Assembly: GCA_964509845.1 (NCBI GenBank)
Contig: CAZDZG010000036.1
Location: forward strand, 1-11,355
Direction: 5' to 3'
From: WYZ-LMO6 sp964509845
GTDB lineage: Archaea > Hadarchaeota > Hadarchaeia > Hadarchaeales > WYZ-LMO6
Length of the DNA stretch: 11,355 bases
A program made the position numbers and the translations under genes. Within the stretch, counting starts at the first letter, position 1. Every line of letters begins with the position of its first letter. This document shows, piece by piece, positions 6,231 to 11,355 of this stretch. Under the pieces are notes generated by a model that was not told the origin of the DNA, did not search any database, and saw nothing but the letters and a program-made list of their open reading frames with translations.

Positions 6231-6247
6231 CTTCTTCTCCCTCCCCC

Positions 6248-6256
6248 TATTTAAAG
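6248..6256 (-). promoter_or_regulatory. TATA box of SCP2 copy A
   Basis: CTTTAAATA on the minus strand, about 34 nt from the ATG. It predicts a leader of only about 8-12 nt, barely holding the Shine-Dalgarno. It lies just past the terminator of copy B. Confidence 0.65.
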
Positions 6257-6261
6257 CTTGG

Positions 6262-6268
6262 AAAAAAA
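6262..6268 (-). terminator. Oligo-T terminator of SCP2 copy B
   Basis: Seven T's on the minus strand within the same 15-nt sequence (6261-6275) that ends copy A. It separates copy B from the TATA box of copy A. Confidence 0.6.
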
Positions 6269-6284
6269 GGAAAGGGGAAACCCC

Positions 6285-6647
6285 CTACACGAGTTTAACT
6301 TCCTTCCCCACCTCTTCCAGGATCTTCCTGAACTTTATGGACTCGGCGAGGGAGCCCTGCACCTGGTACTTCTTGGCCATGAAGGCCTTGACGGCATCCT
6401 CCTCCCTGGTCAGCAGCTTCCACATGATGTCCGCGTTACCCACCATGGTGAAGGCCGGACTGGGGTGCCTCCCCACGTGGAAGCTCGCCACCCCATCCTT
6501 GGCCTCCACGTAGAACTCCTTGGGATCCTCTCCCTCCACCACGAACTGCACCGCCTTGTTTCCCCAGCCCTTGAGCAGCTCCTGGGCCTTAGGCATGCTG
6601 TTCGCTATTTCCACAACCTTCTTCCAGCCGTCCGCCACCTTTCCCAT
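6285..6647 (-). CDS. SCP2 sterol-binding domain protein, copy B
   Basis: A 120-residue paralogue of copy A with the same SCP2 fold and presumably a similar lipid or acyl ligand. The core is AVQFVVEGEDPKEFYVEAK, then ASFHVGRHPSPAFTMVG, DIMWKLLTREEDA and AKKYQVQGSLAESIKF. It differs from copy A mainly in the N-terminal helix (SMPKAQELLKGW against QNEEAKKLMQGW) and at the C-terminus, which is Lys/Val-rich (EEVGKEVKLV). Differences in the parts that border the ligand tunnel could mean different ligands (inference). The frame is open to 6674, but the strong Shine-Dalgarno GGAGGTGA 4 nt before the ATG at 6647 and the match to copy A set the start. It lies 63 nt downstream of tfb on the same strand, with its own TATA box between. 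Confidence 0.88.
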   Translation of the reverse strand: MGKVADGWKKVVEIANSMPKAQELLKGWGNKAVQFVVEGEDPKEFYVEAKDGVASFHVGRHPSPAFTMVGNADIMWKLLTREEDAVKAFMAKKYQVQGSLAESIKFRKILEEVGKEVKLV

Positions 6648-6651
6648 TTTT

Positions 6652-6659
6652 TCACCTCC
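6652..6659 (-). promoter_or_regulatory. Shine-Dalgarno site of SCP2 copy B
   Basis: GGAGGTGA, 4 nt before the ATG at 6647; a near-ideal match to the 16S rRNA 3' end and the strongest ribosome-binding site in the window. Confidence 0.75.
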
Positions 6660-6676
6660 CCTCTTCCCCCCCACCC

Positions 6677-6684
6677 TTATTTAA
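6677..6684 (-). promoter_or_regulatory. TATA box of SCP2 copy B
   Basis: TTAAATAA on the minus strand, centred 34 nt before the ATG, the same distance as in copy A. It lies just after tfb, which shows no oligo-T terminator, so some read-through from tfb is possible. Confidence 0.65.
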
Positions 6685-6710
6685 CCCTACCGACCGAGGG
6701 CCGGACCCTT

Positions 6711-7661
6711 TCAGCCCAGCTTTTCGCAGTTCAGGCCCAGCTTCTCGCAGAGCTCCTTGTACCTGTTCCTGACCGTGACCTCCGTGACCCTGGCCACATC
6801 CGCCACCTCCCTCTGGGTCCTCCTCTCCCCCAGCATCTGGGCGGCGATGTAGATGGCAGCGGCCGTAACGCCCGTGGGCCCCCTTCCGGAGGTGAGGCCC
6901 TTCTCCATCGCCTCCTTCAGGATCTCTATGGCCTTGGACTGCACCTCCCCGCTCAGGCCCAGCTCGCTCGCGAACCTGGGCACGTAGTCGGCGGGGGAGG
7001 TGGGGTGAAGGTGCATCAGGAGCTCCCTCGCTATGAAGCGGTAGCTTCGGCTTATCTCCTTCTTGCTCACCCTGGAGACCTCCGCTATCTCATCCAGGGT
7101 CCTGGGCACCTTGCACTCCCTGCAGGCGGCGTAGAGGGCCGCCCCGGCCACCCCCTCTATGGACCTTCCCCTTATCAGCTTCTCCTCCACCGCCCTTCTG
7201 TAGATGAGGGCCGCGGTCTCCCTGACGTTCCTGGGAAGGCTCAGGTGGGAGGCCATGCGGTCGATCTCCGAGAGGGCGAAGGCCAGGTTCCTTTCGATGG
7301 CGTCCGACACCCTTATCCTCCGCTGCCACTTGCGGAGCCGATAGATCTGGGCCCTGCGCTTGGGCGTCAGGTCCTTCCCGTACGAATCCCTGTCCCTCCA
7401 GTCGATCATGGTCGAGAGCCCCTTGTCGTGGATGGTGAGGGTCATGGGGGCCCCCACCCTTCCCCTTTTGTCCTTCTGCTCCTGATCGAAGGCCCTCCAC
7501 TCCGGGCCCAGATCCATGATCCTCTCCGCTATCACGTACCCGCAGCCGGCGCAGACCAGCTCCCCGTGCTCGTAATCCCTCACCAGCTTGCTGCTCCCGC
7601 AGTTGGGGCAGGAGGTCCCCTTCCTCTCAGTCTTCTCCCCAGCCTCCTCCTCCGCCTTCAC
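6711..7661 (-). CDS. tfb: Transcription initiation factor B (TFB, TFIIB homologue)
   Basis: Bridges TBP-bound TATA DNA and RNA polymerase and helps open the promoter. 316 residues, typical length. The N-terminal zinc ribbon uses C18, C21, C37 and C40 (CPNC...CAGC). The B-reader/linker region starts GPEWRAF and continues through GLSTMIDWRDRDSYGKDL. Cyclin repeat 1 spans roughly residues 115-205 and repeat 2 about 210-305. The BRE-recognising helix-turn-helix lies in TQREVADVARVTEVTVRNRY. The GTG start at 7661 overlaps the gar1 stop as GTGA, so translation is probably coupled; GGGGTGA just upstream can serve as Shine-Dalgarno. An extension to 7721 would run in a second frame of gar1 and has no family match. 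This factor presumably reads the TATA promoters listed here. Confidence 0.95.
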   Translation of the reverse strand: MKAEEEAGEKTERKGTSCPNCGSSKLVRDYEHGELVCAGCGYVIAERIMDLGPEWRAFDQEQKDKRGRVGAPMTLTIHDKGLSTMIDWRDRDSYGKDLTPKRRAQIYRLRKWQRRIRVSDAIERNLAFALSEIDRMASHLSLPRNVRETAALIYRRAVEEKLIRGRSIEGVAGAALYAACRECKVPRTLDEIAEVSRVSKKEISRSYRFIARELLMHLHPTSPADYVPRFASELGLSGEVQSKAIEILKEAMEKGLTSGRGPTGVTAAAIYIAAQMLGERRTQREVADVARVTEVTVRNRYKELCEKLGLNCEKLG

Positions 7662-7906
7662 TCCTTCACCCCCACGTAGAGCTCCTTTCCCAGCAGGGAA
7701 GCCAATTCCTCCTCCTTCCATTCCTTCCTGGGACGGATGAGGGCGTAGGGGCGGGAAACTGGGCCGAAAAGGTCAAAGAGCCTGCCCACCTCCCCTTTAC
7801 CCCTGACCAGTAACGGCTCCCCCAGCTTCAGGGGACTCTCCAGTCTGGCCACCAGTCCCCTGCTCGTCAGGTGAAGGAGCCTTCCCACCTTTTTCATCCC
7901 CGCCAT
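7658..7906 (-). CDS. gar1: H/ACA RNP component Gar1
   Basis: An 82-residue protein of the H/ACA ribonucleoprotein. With Cbf5, Nop10 and L7Ae it carries out guide-RNA-directed pseudouridylation; Gar1 contacts the Cbf5 thumb loop and aids substrate turnover. The small beta-barrel core is visible: KKVGRLLHL, then LKLGEPLLVRGKGEVGRLFDLFGPVSRPYALIRP, containing the FGPVSRPY signature. No RGG extensions, as usual for archaea. The start is ATG at 7906, 26 nt from the centre of a strong TATA box, so probably leaderless; an ATG at 7897 is the alternative. The TGA stop overlaps the tfb GTG. A gar1-tfb pair is, as I recall, common in archaea. Confidence 0.88.
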   Translation of the reverse strand: MAGMKKVGRLLHLTSRGLVARLESPLKLGEPLLVRGKGEVGRLFDLFGPVSRPYALIRPRKEWKEEELASLLGKELYVGVKE

Positions 7907-7927
7907 GGTCTGTCCCCCTCCTATATC

Positions 7928-7937
7928 TATATTTAAG
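7928..7937 (-). promoter_or_regulatory. TATA box of the gar1-tfb operon
   Basis: CTTAAATATA on the minus strand, centred 26 nt before the gar1 ATG. A second TATA-like stretch (7922-7926) lies next to it. This is the most A/T-rich promoter in the window, consistent with a strongly expressed operon. Confidence 0.65.
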
Positions 7938-7945
7938 TCTTTCGG

Positions 7946-7955
7946 TATTTATTAA
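7946..7955 (+). promoter_or_regulatory. TATA box of the GPN-loop GTPase gene
   Basis: TATTTATTAA. The last eight bases are centred 26-27 nt before the ATG at 7978, favouring that codon over the ATG at 7972. It sits back-to-back with the gar1 promoter, the two boxes only about 8 nt apart. Confidence 0.55.
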
Positions 7956-7977
7956 GCTGCTCCTTAAGGGTATGGGT

Positions 7978-8760
7978 ATGTCCGACCTCAGGTTCATCTA
8001 CCTGCTCGGTCCCGCCGGCAGCGGCAAGTCCACCCTCCTCTCCTCGCTCAGCGAGCTGATGGGTCAGCGGAGGAAGGTCCTCTCCCTCAACCTGGACCCG
8101 GGCGCGGACTGGCTCCCCTACACCCCCGATCTGGACGTGAGAACCAGGGTCACCCTGGGAGAGGTGATGGAGAGGTACAGGCTCGGTCCCAACGGTGCCC
8201 TGCTCGCCTCCGTAAACCTCACCCTGAACCACCTCCCCGAGCTGGAGGAACTCATCTCGGCCTGGAAGCCGGACTATGTGCTGGTGGACACCCCCGGGCA
8301 GCTGGAGCTCTTCGCCTTCAGGGAGACGGGGGCGAGGGTGGTGGCGGGGCTGGGGGGGAGGGCCGCCCTCCTCTTCCTCATCGATTCCTTCTTCGCGCGC
8401 AGCCCCACGGACTTCGTCTCCATGCTGATGCTGGCGGCCTCCGTGTACACCAGGTTCAACCTCCCCCAGCTCAACGTGCTCACCAAGATCGATCTCCTGC
8501 AGCAGGAAGAGCTAAGGAGGGTGGAGAGGTGGATGGAGGATCCCGAGTACCTATCCGCGGAGGTGGAGGAGGAAAGGGGGCTCAAAAGGGAAATGGCGAG
8601 GGGGCTCCTCTCCTCCCTCTCCTCCCTGGGCGTACCCGGCACCCTCCAGCTGGTTTCCTCCCTGCGGAACGAAGGAATGGTGGAGCTGCTGGCCTCCATC
8701 GAGAGGCTCTTCGGCACGGAAACGGAACTGGACCTGGGAGAGGAGGGCTATAGGGAGTGA
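7978..8760 (+). CDS. GPN-loop GTPase
   Basis: A 260-residue homodimeric GTPase of the GPN/XAB1 family (archaeal model PAB0955). Eukaryotic relatives (Npa3/GPN1-3) help assemble and import RNA polymerase II; the archaeal role is unclear. P-loop GPAGSGKST is at residues 11-19, LDPGADWLPY at 39-48, and the family insertion GPN at 70-72. The G3 motif DTPGQLELF starts at 104, followed by G4 TKID (Thr in place of the usual Asn) and a G5-like SSLRNEG. The C-terminus is acidic (ELDLGEEGYRE). ATG codons at 7972 and 7978 are both in frame; promoter spacing favours 7978. The next gene has its own promoter, so this is probably a single-gene transcript. Its position opposite tfb and gar1 fits a link to the transcription machinery. 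Confidence 0.93.
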   Translation: MSDLRFIYLLGPAGSGKSTLLSSLSELMGQRRKVLSLNLDPGADWLPYTPDLDVRTRVTLGEVMERYRLGPNGALLASVNLTLNHLPELEELISAWKPDYVLVDTPGQLELFAFRETGARVVAGLGGRAALLFLIDSFFARSPTDFVSMLMLAASVYTRFNLPQLNVLTKIDLLQQEELRRVERWMEDPEYLSAEVEEERGLKREMARGLLSSLSSLGVPGTLQLVSSLRNEGMVELLASIERLFGTETELDLGEEGYRE

Positions 8761-8766
8761 GCGTTT

Positions 8767-8782
8767 CCGCCTTATAAGGCGG
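8767..8782. promoter_or_regulatory. Perfect 16-bp palindrome containing a TATA box
   Basis: CCGCCTTATAAGGCGG equals its own reverse complement. The central TTATAA is centred 27-28 nt before the ATG at 8802, so it is the probable TATA box of the unknown gene. The flanking CCGCC/GGCGG arms make it a candidate operator for a dimeric regulator that would block TBP/TFB. As RNA it could form a stem, but no T-run follows, so it does not look like a terminator for the GPN gene. Confidence 0.5.
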
Positions 8783-8801
8783 GGAGGGCCCAGGGCTGGG
8801 G

Positions 8802-9182
8802 ATGGAGAGAAACCTCCCTAGCTTCCAGGAGCTGCTGGGAAAGGCGCTGGAAAACGGGATCATGGATCCCACCCACGTGATGGCGCTGGTGAAGCTGCCG
8901 GACGGGACCGAGAAGGGCCTGGAGGCCCTGGAGAAGGCGGAGGTGGACCTTTCCAGCAAAAGCAGGGCGGCGGTGAACCTCGCAGAGCTAGCCACCACGC
9001 TGAGGATGAAGCACGGCTATAGCCTCGACACCGAACTGGTGGCCCACTCCCTCTTTCACCTGACCAGGGGTCTCAACCTCCATCCCTGGCGGGCTGTGGC
9101 CCACTACTGGCCCCATCCCTCTCCCGTGATCTTCGTGATGGAGGGGGAGGTGGCCTTGGTGGTGGCTCCCAGGGTGGAGTGA
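8802..9182 (+). CDS. Conserved-looking hypothetical protein, function unknown
   Basis: A 126-residue protein I do not recognise. It has no signal peptide, membrane segment, cysteines or nucleotide-binding motif. The sequence looks mainly helical to about residue 90 (SFQELLGKALENGIMD near the start, then AVNLAELATTLRMKHG and ELVAHSLFHLTRGLNL). Around 91-107 is an aromatic/His/Pro patch, HPWRAVAHYWPHPSPV, and the end is a hydrophobic beta-like strand (VIFVMEGEVALVVAP). Codon use and G+C match its neighbours, with no sign of transfer, so I take it as a real gene. It has its own promoter, the palindromic TATA box, and the ATG is at leaderless distance. An oligo-T run follows 8 nt after the stop. 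It lies between the GPN GTPase and the Trm14-like gene but is not co-transcribed with either by this reading. Confidence 0.72.
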   Translation: MERNLPSFQELLGKALENGIMDPTHVMALVKLPDGTEKGLEALEKAEVDLSSKSRAAVNLAELATTLRMKHGYSLDTELVAHSLFHLTRGLNLHPWRAVAHYWPHPSPVIFVMEGEVALVVAPRVE

Positions 9183-9190
9183 CCCCTCCC

Positions 9191-9196
9191 TTTTTT
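9191..9196 (+). terminator. Oligo-T terminator after the unknown gene
   Basis: Six T's, 8 nt after the stop at 9182, in a pyrimidine-rich context. It separates the unknown gene from the Trm14-like gene. Confidence 0.5.
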
Positions 9197-9206
9197 CCTC
9201 CGAGGC

Positions 9207-9214
9207 TTATTATT
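9207..9214 (+). promoter_or_regulatory. TATA-like element of the THUMP methyltransferase gene
   Basis: TTATTATT is centred only 14-15 nt before the ATG at 9225, but 26-27 nt before an in-frame TTG at 9237. If this is the real box, the transcript would start at the TTG. Confidence 0.4.
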
Positions 9215-9224
9215 CCCCCCACCG

Positions 9225-10376
9225 ATGGCTAAGAGGTTGGAGGGAACTTGTGAGTGGTTTGCCACGGTAGCCCCCGGTATCGAGGACATAGCCGCAGAGG
9301 AGGTGAGGGAGCTGGTGGGGCCCGCTGAGGCCGAGGTGGGCAGGGTATCCTTCAGGGCCCCGCTGGAGGCCATGTACGTGGTGAATTATGCCTCCAGAAC
9401 CGTGAACAGGCTGTACCTGCTCCTGACCCGGGAAGAGTTCGAGGACCTCCGCGACATCTACAGGATAGCAAAGGGCCTCGACTACGGCCCCCTGCTGGCA
9501 CCGGACAGGACCTTCGCCATCAGGTGCAAGCGCATCGGCGAGCACCCCTTCACCAGCCTGGAGGTTTCCAGGGTGGTGGGGCAGGCCGTCATAGACTCCA
9601 TGCTGGAGACCCACCGCCTCAGGCCCAGGGTCAACCTTGAGGAGCCCGATCTGGAAATAGACGTCTTCGTAAGGTTCGGTGAGGTCCTGATGGGCGTGAA
9701 CACCACGGGTGATTCCCTCCACAGAAGGAGGTACAGGGTGTACCATCACCCGGCGGCCCTGAAGGCGACGCTCGCGGCCTCCATGCTGAGACTGGGGGGA
9801 TACCGGGGGCAGGCGCTGCTGGATCCGTTCTGCGGGGGAGGCACCATCCTCATCGAGGCCGCCCACCTGGTCAGGAGGTACCCGCTGATCCTCTTCAGGA
9901 GGGACTACCCTCTCTCCAGGCTCCCCTTCCATGATCCCTGCCTCGAAAGCTCCGTGAGGGAGAGGATGCTGGAATCGGTCGACCGGGGGACCTACCGGAT
10001 AACGGGCATCGAGGTAAGCCCCAAGCACGCCGAGGGGGCCAGGGCCAACCTGAGGACCGCCCTGGTGGAGGACACCGTGGAGATCCTCAACGGAGACTGC
10101 ACTCGCGTGGAGATCCACAGGGGCCTCGAAGCGGAGCTCCTGGTGACGAACCCTCCCTACGGCCTGAGATCGCACAGCCTGAGGAAGATAGGGGCGTTCT
10201 ACGAGACCGCACTGAGGGTGCTGAGGGGGGCATACGGCGGCCTGAGGGCCGTCTTCATCACGGCTTCCTGCAGGCAGTTCGAGGAGGCGGCGGGAAAGGC
10301 GGAGGTGGAGATCTCCCACTCCAGAAGGGTGATGCACGGCGGGTTGCCTGCCAAGATCTATCTCCTGAGGCTCTAA
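9225..10376 (+). CDS. trm14: THUMP-domain N2-guanine tRNA methyltransferase, probably Trm14
   Basis: 383 residues. Probably forms N2-methylguanosine in tRNA with SAM; the best fit is position 6 (Trm14/TrmN family). The N-terminal part opens ATVAPGIEDIAAEEV, typical of the ferredoxin-like plus THUMP module, which runs to about residue 165 and includes TFAIRCKRIGEH. The catalytic Rossmann domain follows: YRVYHHPAALKATLAASML, motif I DPFCGGGTILIEAA (from D200), and GIEVSPKHAEGARANL for the SAM ribose. The active site is NPPYG (N309-Y312), the N-methyltransferase motif. DPFCGGGTI and NPPYGLR fit the Trm14/RlmL group better than Trm11 (G10), but position 6 against another guanine cannot be proven here. 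No Shine-Dalgarno; a TTG at 9237 is an alternative start, removing four residues. It meets the nuclease gene tail-to-tail with 1 nt between. Confidence 0.85.
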   Translation: MAKRLEGTCEWFATVAPGIEDIAAEEVRELVGPAEAEVGRVSFRAPLEAMYVVNYASRTVNRLYLLLTREEFEDLRDIYRIAKGLDYGPLLAPDRTFAIRCKRIGEHPFTSLEVSRVVGQAVIDSMLETHRLRPRVNLEEPDLEIDVFVRFGEVLMGVNTTGDSLHRRRYRVYHHPAALKATLAASMLRLGGYRGQALLDPFCGGGTILIEAAHLVRRYPLILFRRDYPLSRLPFHDPCLESSVRERMLESVDRGTYRITGIEVSPKHAEGARANLRTALVEDTVEILNGDCTRVEIHRGLEAELLVTNPPYGLRSHSLRKIGAFYETALRVLRGAYGGLRAVFITASCRQFEEAAGKAEVEISHSRRVMHGGLPAKIYLLRL

Positions 10377-10377
10377 C

Positions 10378-11355
10378 CTAGGGCATGGGCCAGGCCGGCT
10401 TTCCCAGTCTCCTCCTGATCTCCCTGGCGAGGGCCTTCGCATCACCCACCCTGAAGTCGTCCGTTATCACGCACTCGGGATCGCTCACCTCCACGTACTC
10501 CATCAGCTGCTCGAAATCGGAGTGATCGCTGAGCGCGACCTCATACTCATCCCTTCCGATTTCCCTGACGGGGACCTCGAACTCCCATCCGCTGAGGTAT
10601 ATCCTGATTCCCCTTCCCCCGAACCTCCCCGCGGCCCGCGCGTGGTGGAGCCTCACATGGCTCCCCCTTGCCACCTCCCTTCCCTCCTCGCTCTCGGCCA
10701 GGATGAAGTCCCCCAATTCCATCCCGTACTTCTGGCAGATCCTGGCCACCTCATAGACCTTCCGCGACATGAGGATGGGCTCCCCTATGCCACCCCTCCT
10801 CAGGATTTCCGCCACCTCCTGCAGCTTTCCGTGGTAGCCGAAGATGTGAACGGGCCCGTCGCGCAGACCCTTCCTGACCAGCTTCACGAGCTCCTCCTCC
10901 ACCCGATCCCTGAAGGGCCTTCTGCACGAGGGATTTCCGTAGGTGGCTTCCATCACCAGCAGGTCCGATTTCACGATCGGGGCCTTCGGAAGCCTGAAGT
11001 CTCCCGTGTAGAGGACCCTGCGGCCCTCCCCGGTCTCGACGAGGACCTGAACGGAACCCAGGATGTGTCCGGCCTCAAAAAAGGTCACCCTTTCCTCCCC
11101 AAACCTCACGCCTTTTCCGCAGTCAAGGAGCTCCAGCTTGCCGGGATCGGGTCTGAGGCCGTAGATGGACTCTACGAGCTCCGAAGTGGCGGGGGTCATC
11201 AGCACCCTGCCGCACCTCTCGCAGCTCTCCCTCAGGCCCAGCAGGTGATCCGCATGGGCGTGGGTAACCACCCTCACCATCCTGTCCTCGTGGCCATCCA
11301 CCGTTAGGTTCTCCCCCAGCAGGACCGCCCCCCTGCCGGTTATCCTGGCCCTCGC
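10378..11355 (-). CDS. Beta-CASP metallo-beta-lactamase-fold nuclease, N-terminus cut by window edge
   Basis: The frame is open through the right edge. 325 residues are visible and only a short N-terminus seems missing (the visible part begins in a segment ending GAVLLGENLTVDGHE). Zinc ligands: HAHADH (11245-11262), the histidine of EAGHILGS, and the aspartate of YTGDFR. Beta-CASP elements: motif A-like LLVMEATYG, motif B region HIFGYHGKLQEV with a histidine, and motif C LSDHSDF. This matches the archaeal group COG1236, called exonucleases of the beta-lactamase fold involved in RNA processing, although Artemis/SNM1-like DNA nucleases share these motifs. There is no KH domain as in the aCPSF1 type, so it belongs to a shorter class, and RNA against DNA substrate is open. 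A GTG at 11301 is not the likely start, since good family-like sequence continues upstream. Confidence 0.88.
   Translation of the reverse strand, partial: ARARITGRGAVLLGENLTVDGHEDRMVRVVTHAHADHLLGLRESCERCGRVLMTPATSELVESIYGLRPDPGKLELLDCGKGVRFGEERVTFFEAGHILGSVQVLVETGEGRRVLYTGDFRLPKAPIVKSDLLVMEATYGNPSCRRPFRDRVEEELVKLVRKGLRDGPVHIFGYHGKLQEVAEILRRGGIGEPILMSRKVYEVARICQKYGMELGDFILAESEEGREVARGSHVRLHHARAAGRFGGRGIRIYLSGWEFEVPVREIGRDEYEVALSDHSDFEQLMEYVEVSDPECVITDDFRVGDAKALAREIRRRLGKPAWPMP

Larger units (their letters stand above)
5836..6256 (-). repeat. Tandem duplication, unit A (SCP2 cassette)
   Basis: Terminator, SCP2 gene, Shine-Dalgarno and TATA box, matching unit B (6261-6684) in the same order. 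Exact matches include 15 nt at the terminator, 40 nt at 5967-6006 (against 6393-6432) and 43 nt at 6084-6126 (against 6510-6552), all offset by 425-426 nt. Distance from TATA centre to ATG is about 34 nt in both. Confidence 0.8.
6261..6684 (-). repeat. Tandem duplication, unit B (SCP2 cassette)
   Basis: Second unit of the duplicated promoter-gene-terminator cassette; see unit A for the exact matching blocks. The whole unit repeats, regulatory ends included, so each copy is a separate transcription unit. Confidence 0.8.

Noticed and set aside
6258..7679. 473-codon open frame on the plus strand, opposite tfb and SCP2 copy B
   Set aside because: It is antisense to recognised genes, rich in His, Pro, Leu and Gly as expected from the reverse of G+C-rich coding DNA, and has no recognisable domain.
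7662..7721. N-terminal extension of TFB inside gar1
   Set aside because: The extra residues are Gly-rich with no TFB counterpart; the GTG overlapping the gar1 stop with an upstream GGGGTGA gives a normal-length protein.
8767..8782. Palindrome as an intrinsic terminator of the GPN gene
   Set aside because: No T-run follows on the plus strand, and archaeal termination needs oligo-T more than a hairpin; the TATA position fits better.
9210..10445. 411-codon open frame on the minus strand, opposite the Trm14-like gene
   Set aside because: The plus strand here has the complete THUMP plus methyltransferase motifs; the minus frame has none and overlaps the nuclease gene.
1..11355. CRISPR array, tRNA/rRNA gene, insertion sequence, phage or toxin-antitoxin/defence genes
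   Set aside because: I looked for regular repeats, cloverleaf-like segments, inverted terminal repeats and hallmark motifs on both strands and saw none; the sirtuin and GIY-YIG genes here lack the partner genes of known defence systems.

Overview
The window is archaeal, G+C-rich and almost fully coding. Transcription factor B, Gar1, Trm1, a GPN-loop GTPase, a DUF123 GIY-YIG protein and a beta-CASP nuclease are archaeal-type genes. Promoters are TATA boxes, and many lie about 26 nt from a start codon, as expected for leaderless mRNAs. I cannot name the phylum. The AGG/GAG-heavy coding and compact proteins suggest a thermophile, but that is inference.

Layout, left to right. (1) Positions 1-1082, minus: a 3-hydroxyacyl-CoA dehydrogenase cut by the left edge. 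It is divergent from a small alpha/beta hydrolase (plus). (2) Positions 1791-2801, minus: a GYD-domain protein and a HAD phosphatase-like protein. The HAD gene is divergent from a GIY-YIG protein followed at once by RlmE/FtsJ rRNA 2'-O-methyltransferase (plus). (3) Trm1 tRNA m2,2G26 methyltransferase (minus) overlaps the RlmE tail and is divergent from a Sir2 deacylase (plus). (4) Positions 5856-6647, minus: two tandem SCP2-domain genes, duplicated together with promoter, Shine-Dalgarno site and terminator. (5) Positions 6711-7906, minus: a gar1-tfb operon with a 4-nt stop/start overlap, divergent from a GPN-loop GTPase (plus). (6) An unrecognised 126-residue protein whose TATA box is the centre of a perfect 16-bp palindrome, then a THUMP-domain N2-guanine tRNA methyltransferase (Trm14-like), both plus. 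(7) A beta-CASP metallo-beta-lactamase-fold nuclease, minus, cut by the right edge.

Functionally, most genes serve RNA maturation and transcription: RlmE, Trm1, the Trm14-like enzyme, Gar1, TFB, the GPN GTPase and the beta-CASP nuclease. A second theme is lipid or acyl metabolism: the hydroxyacyl-CoA dehydrogenase, the two SCP2 proteins and perhaps Sir2. The SCP2 and dehydrogenase genes carry Shine-Dalgarno leaders, whereas most information genes look leaderless.

I see no CRISPR array, RNA gene, mobile element, phage gene or recognisable defence system. The best leads for something new are the palindrome-controlled unknown gene at 8802-9182, the duplicated SCP2 cassette, and DNA elements that appear to do two jobs (a shared divergent TATA box; a terminator that is also a promoter). 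No stretch over 300 bases lacks a gene.
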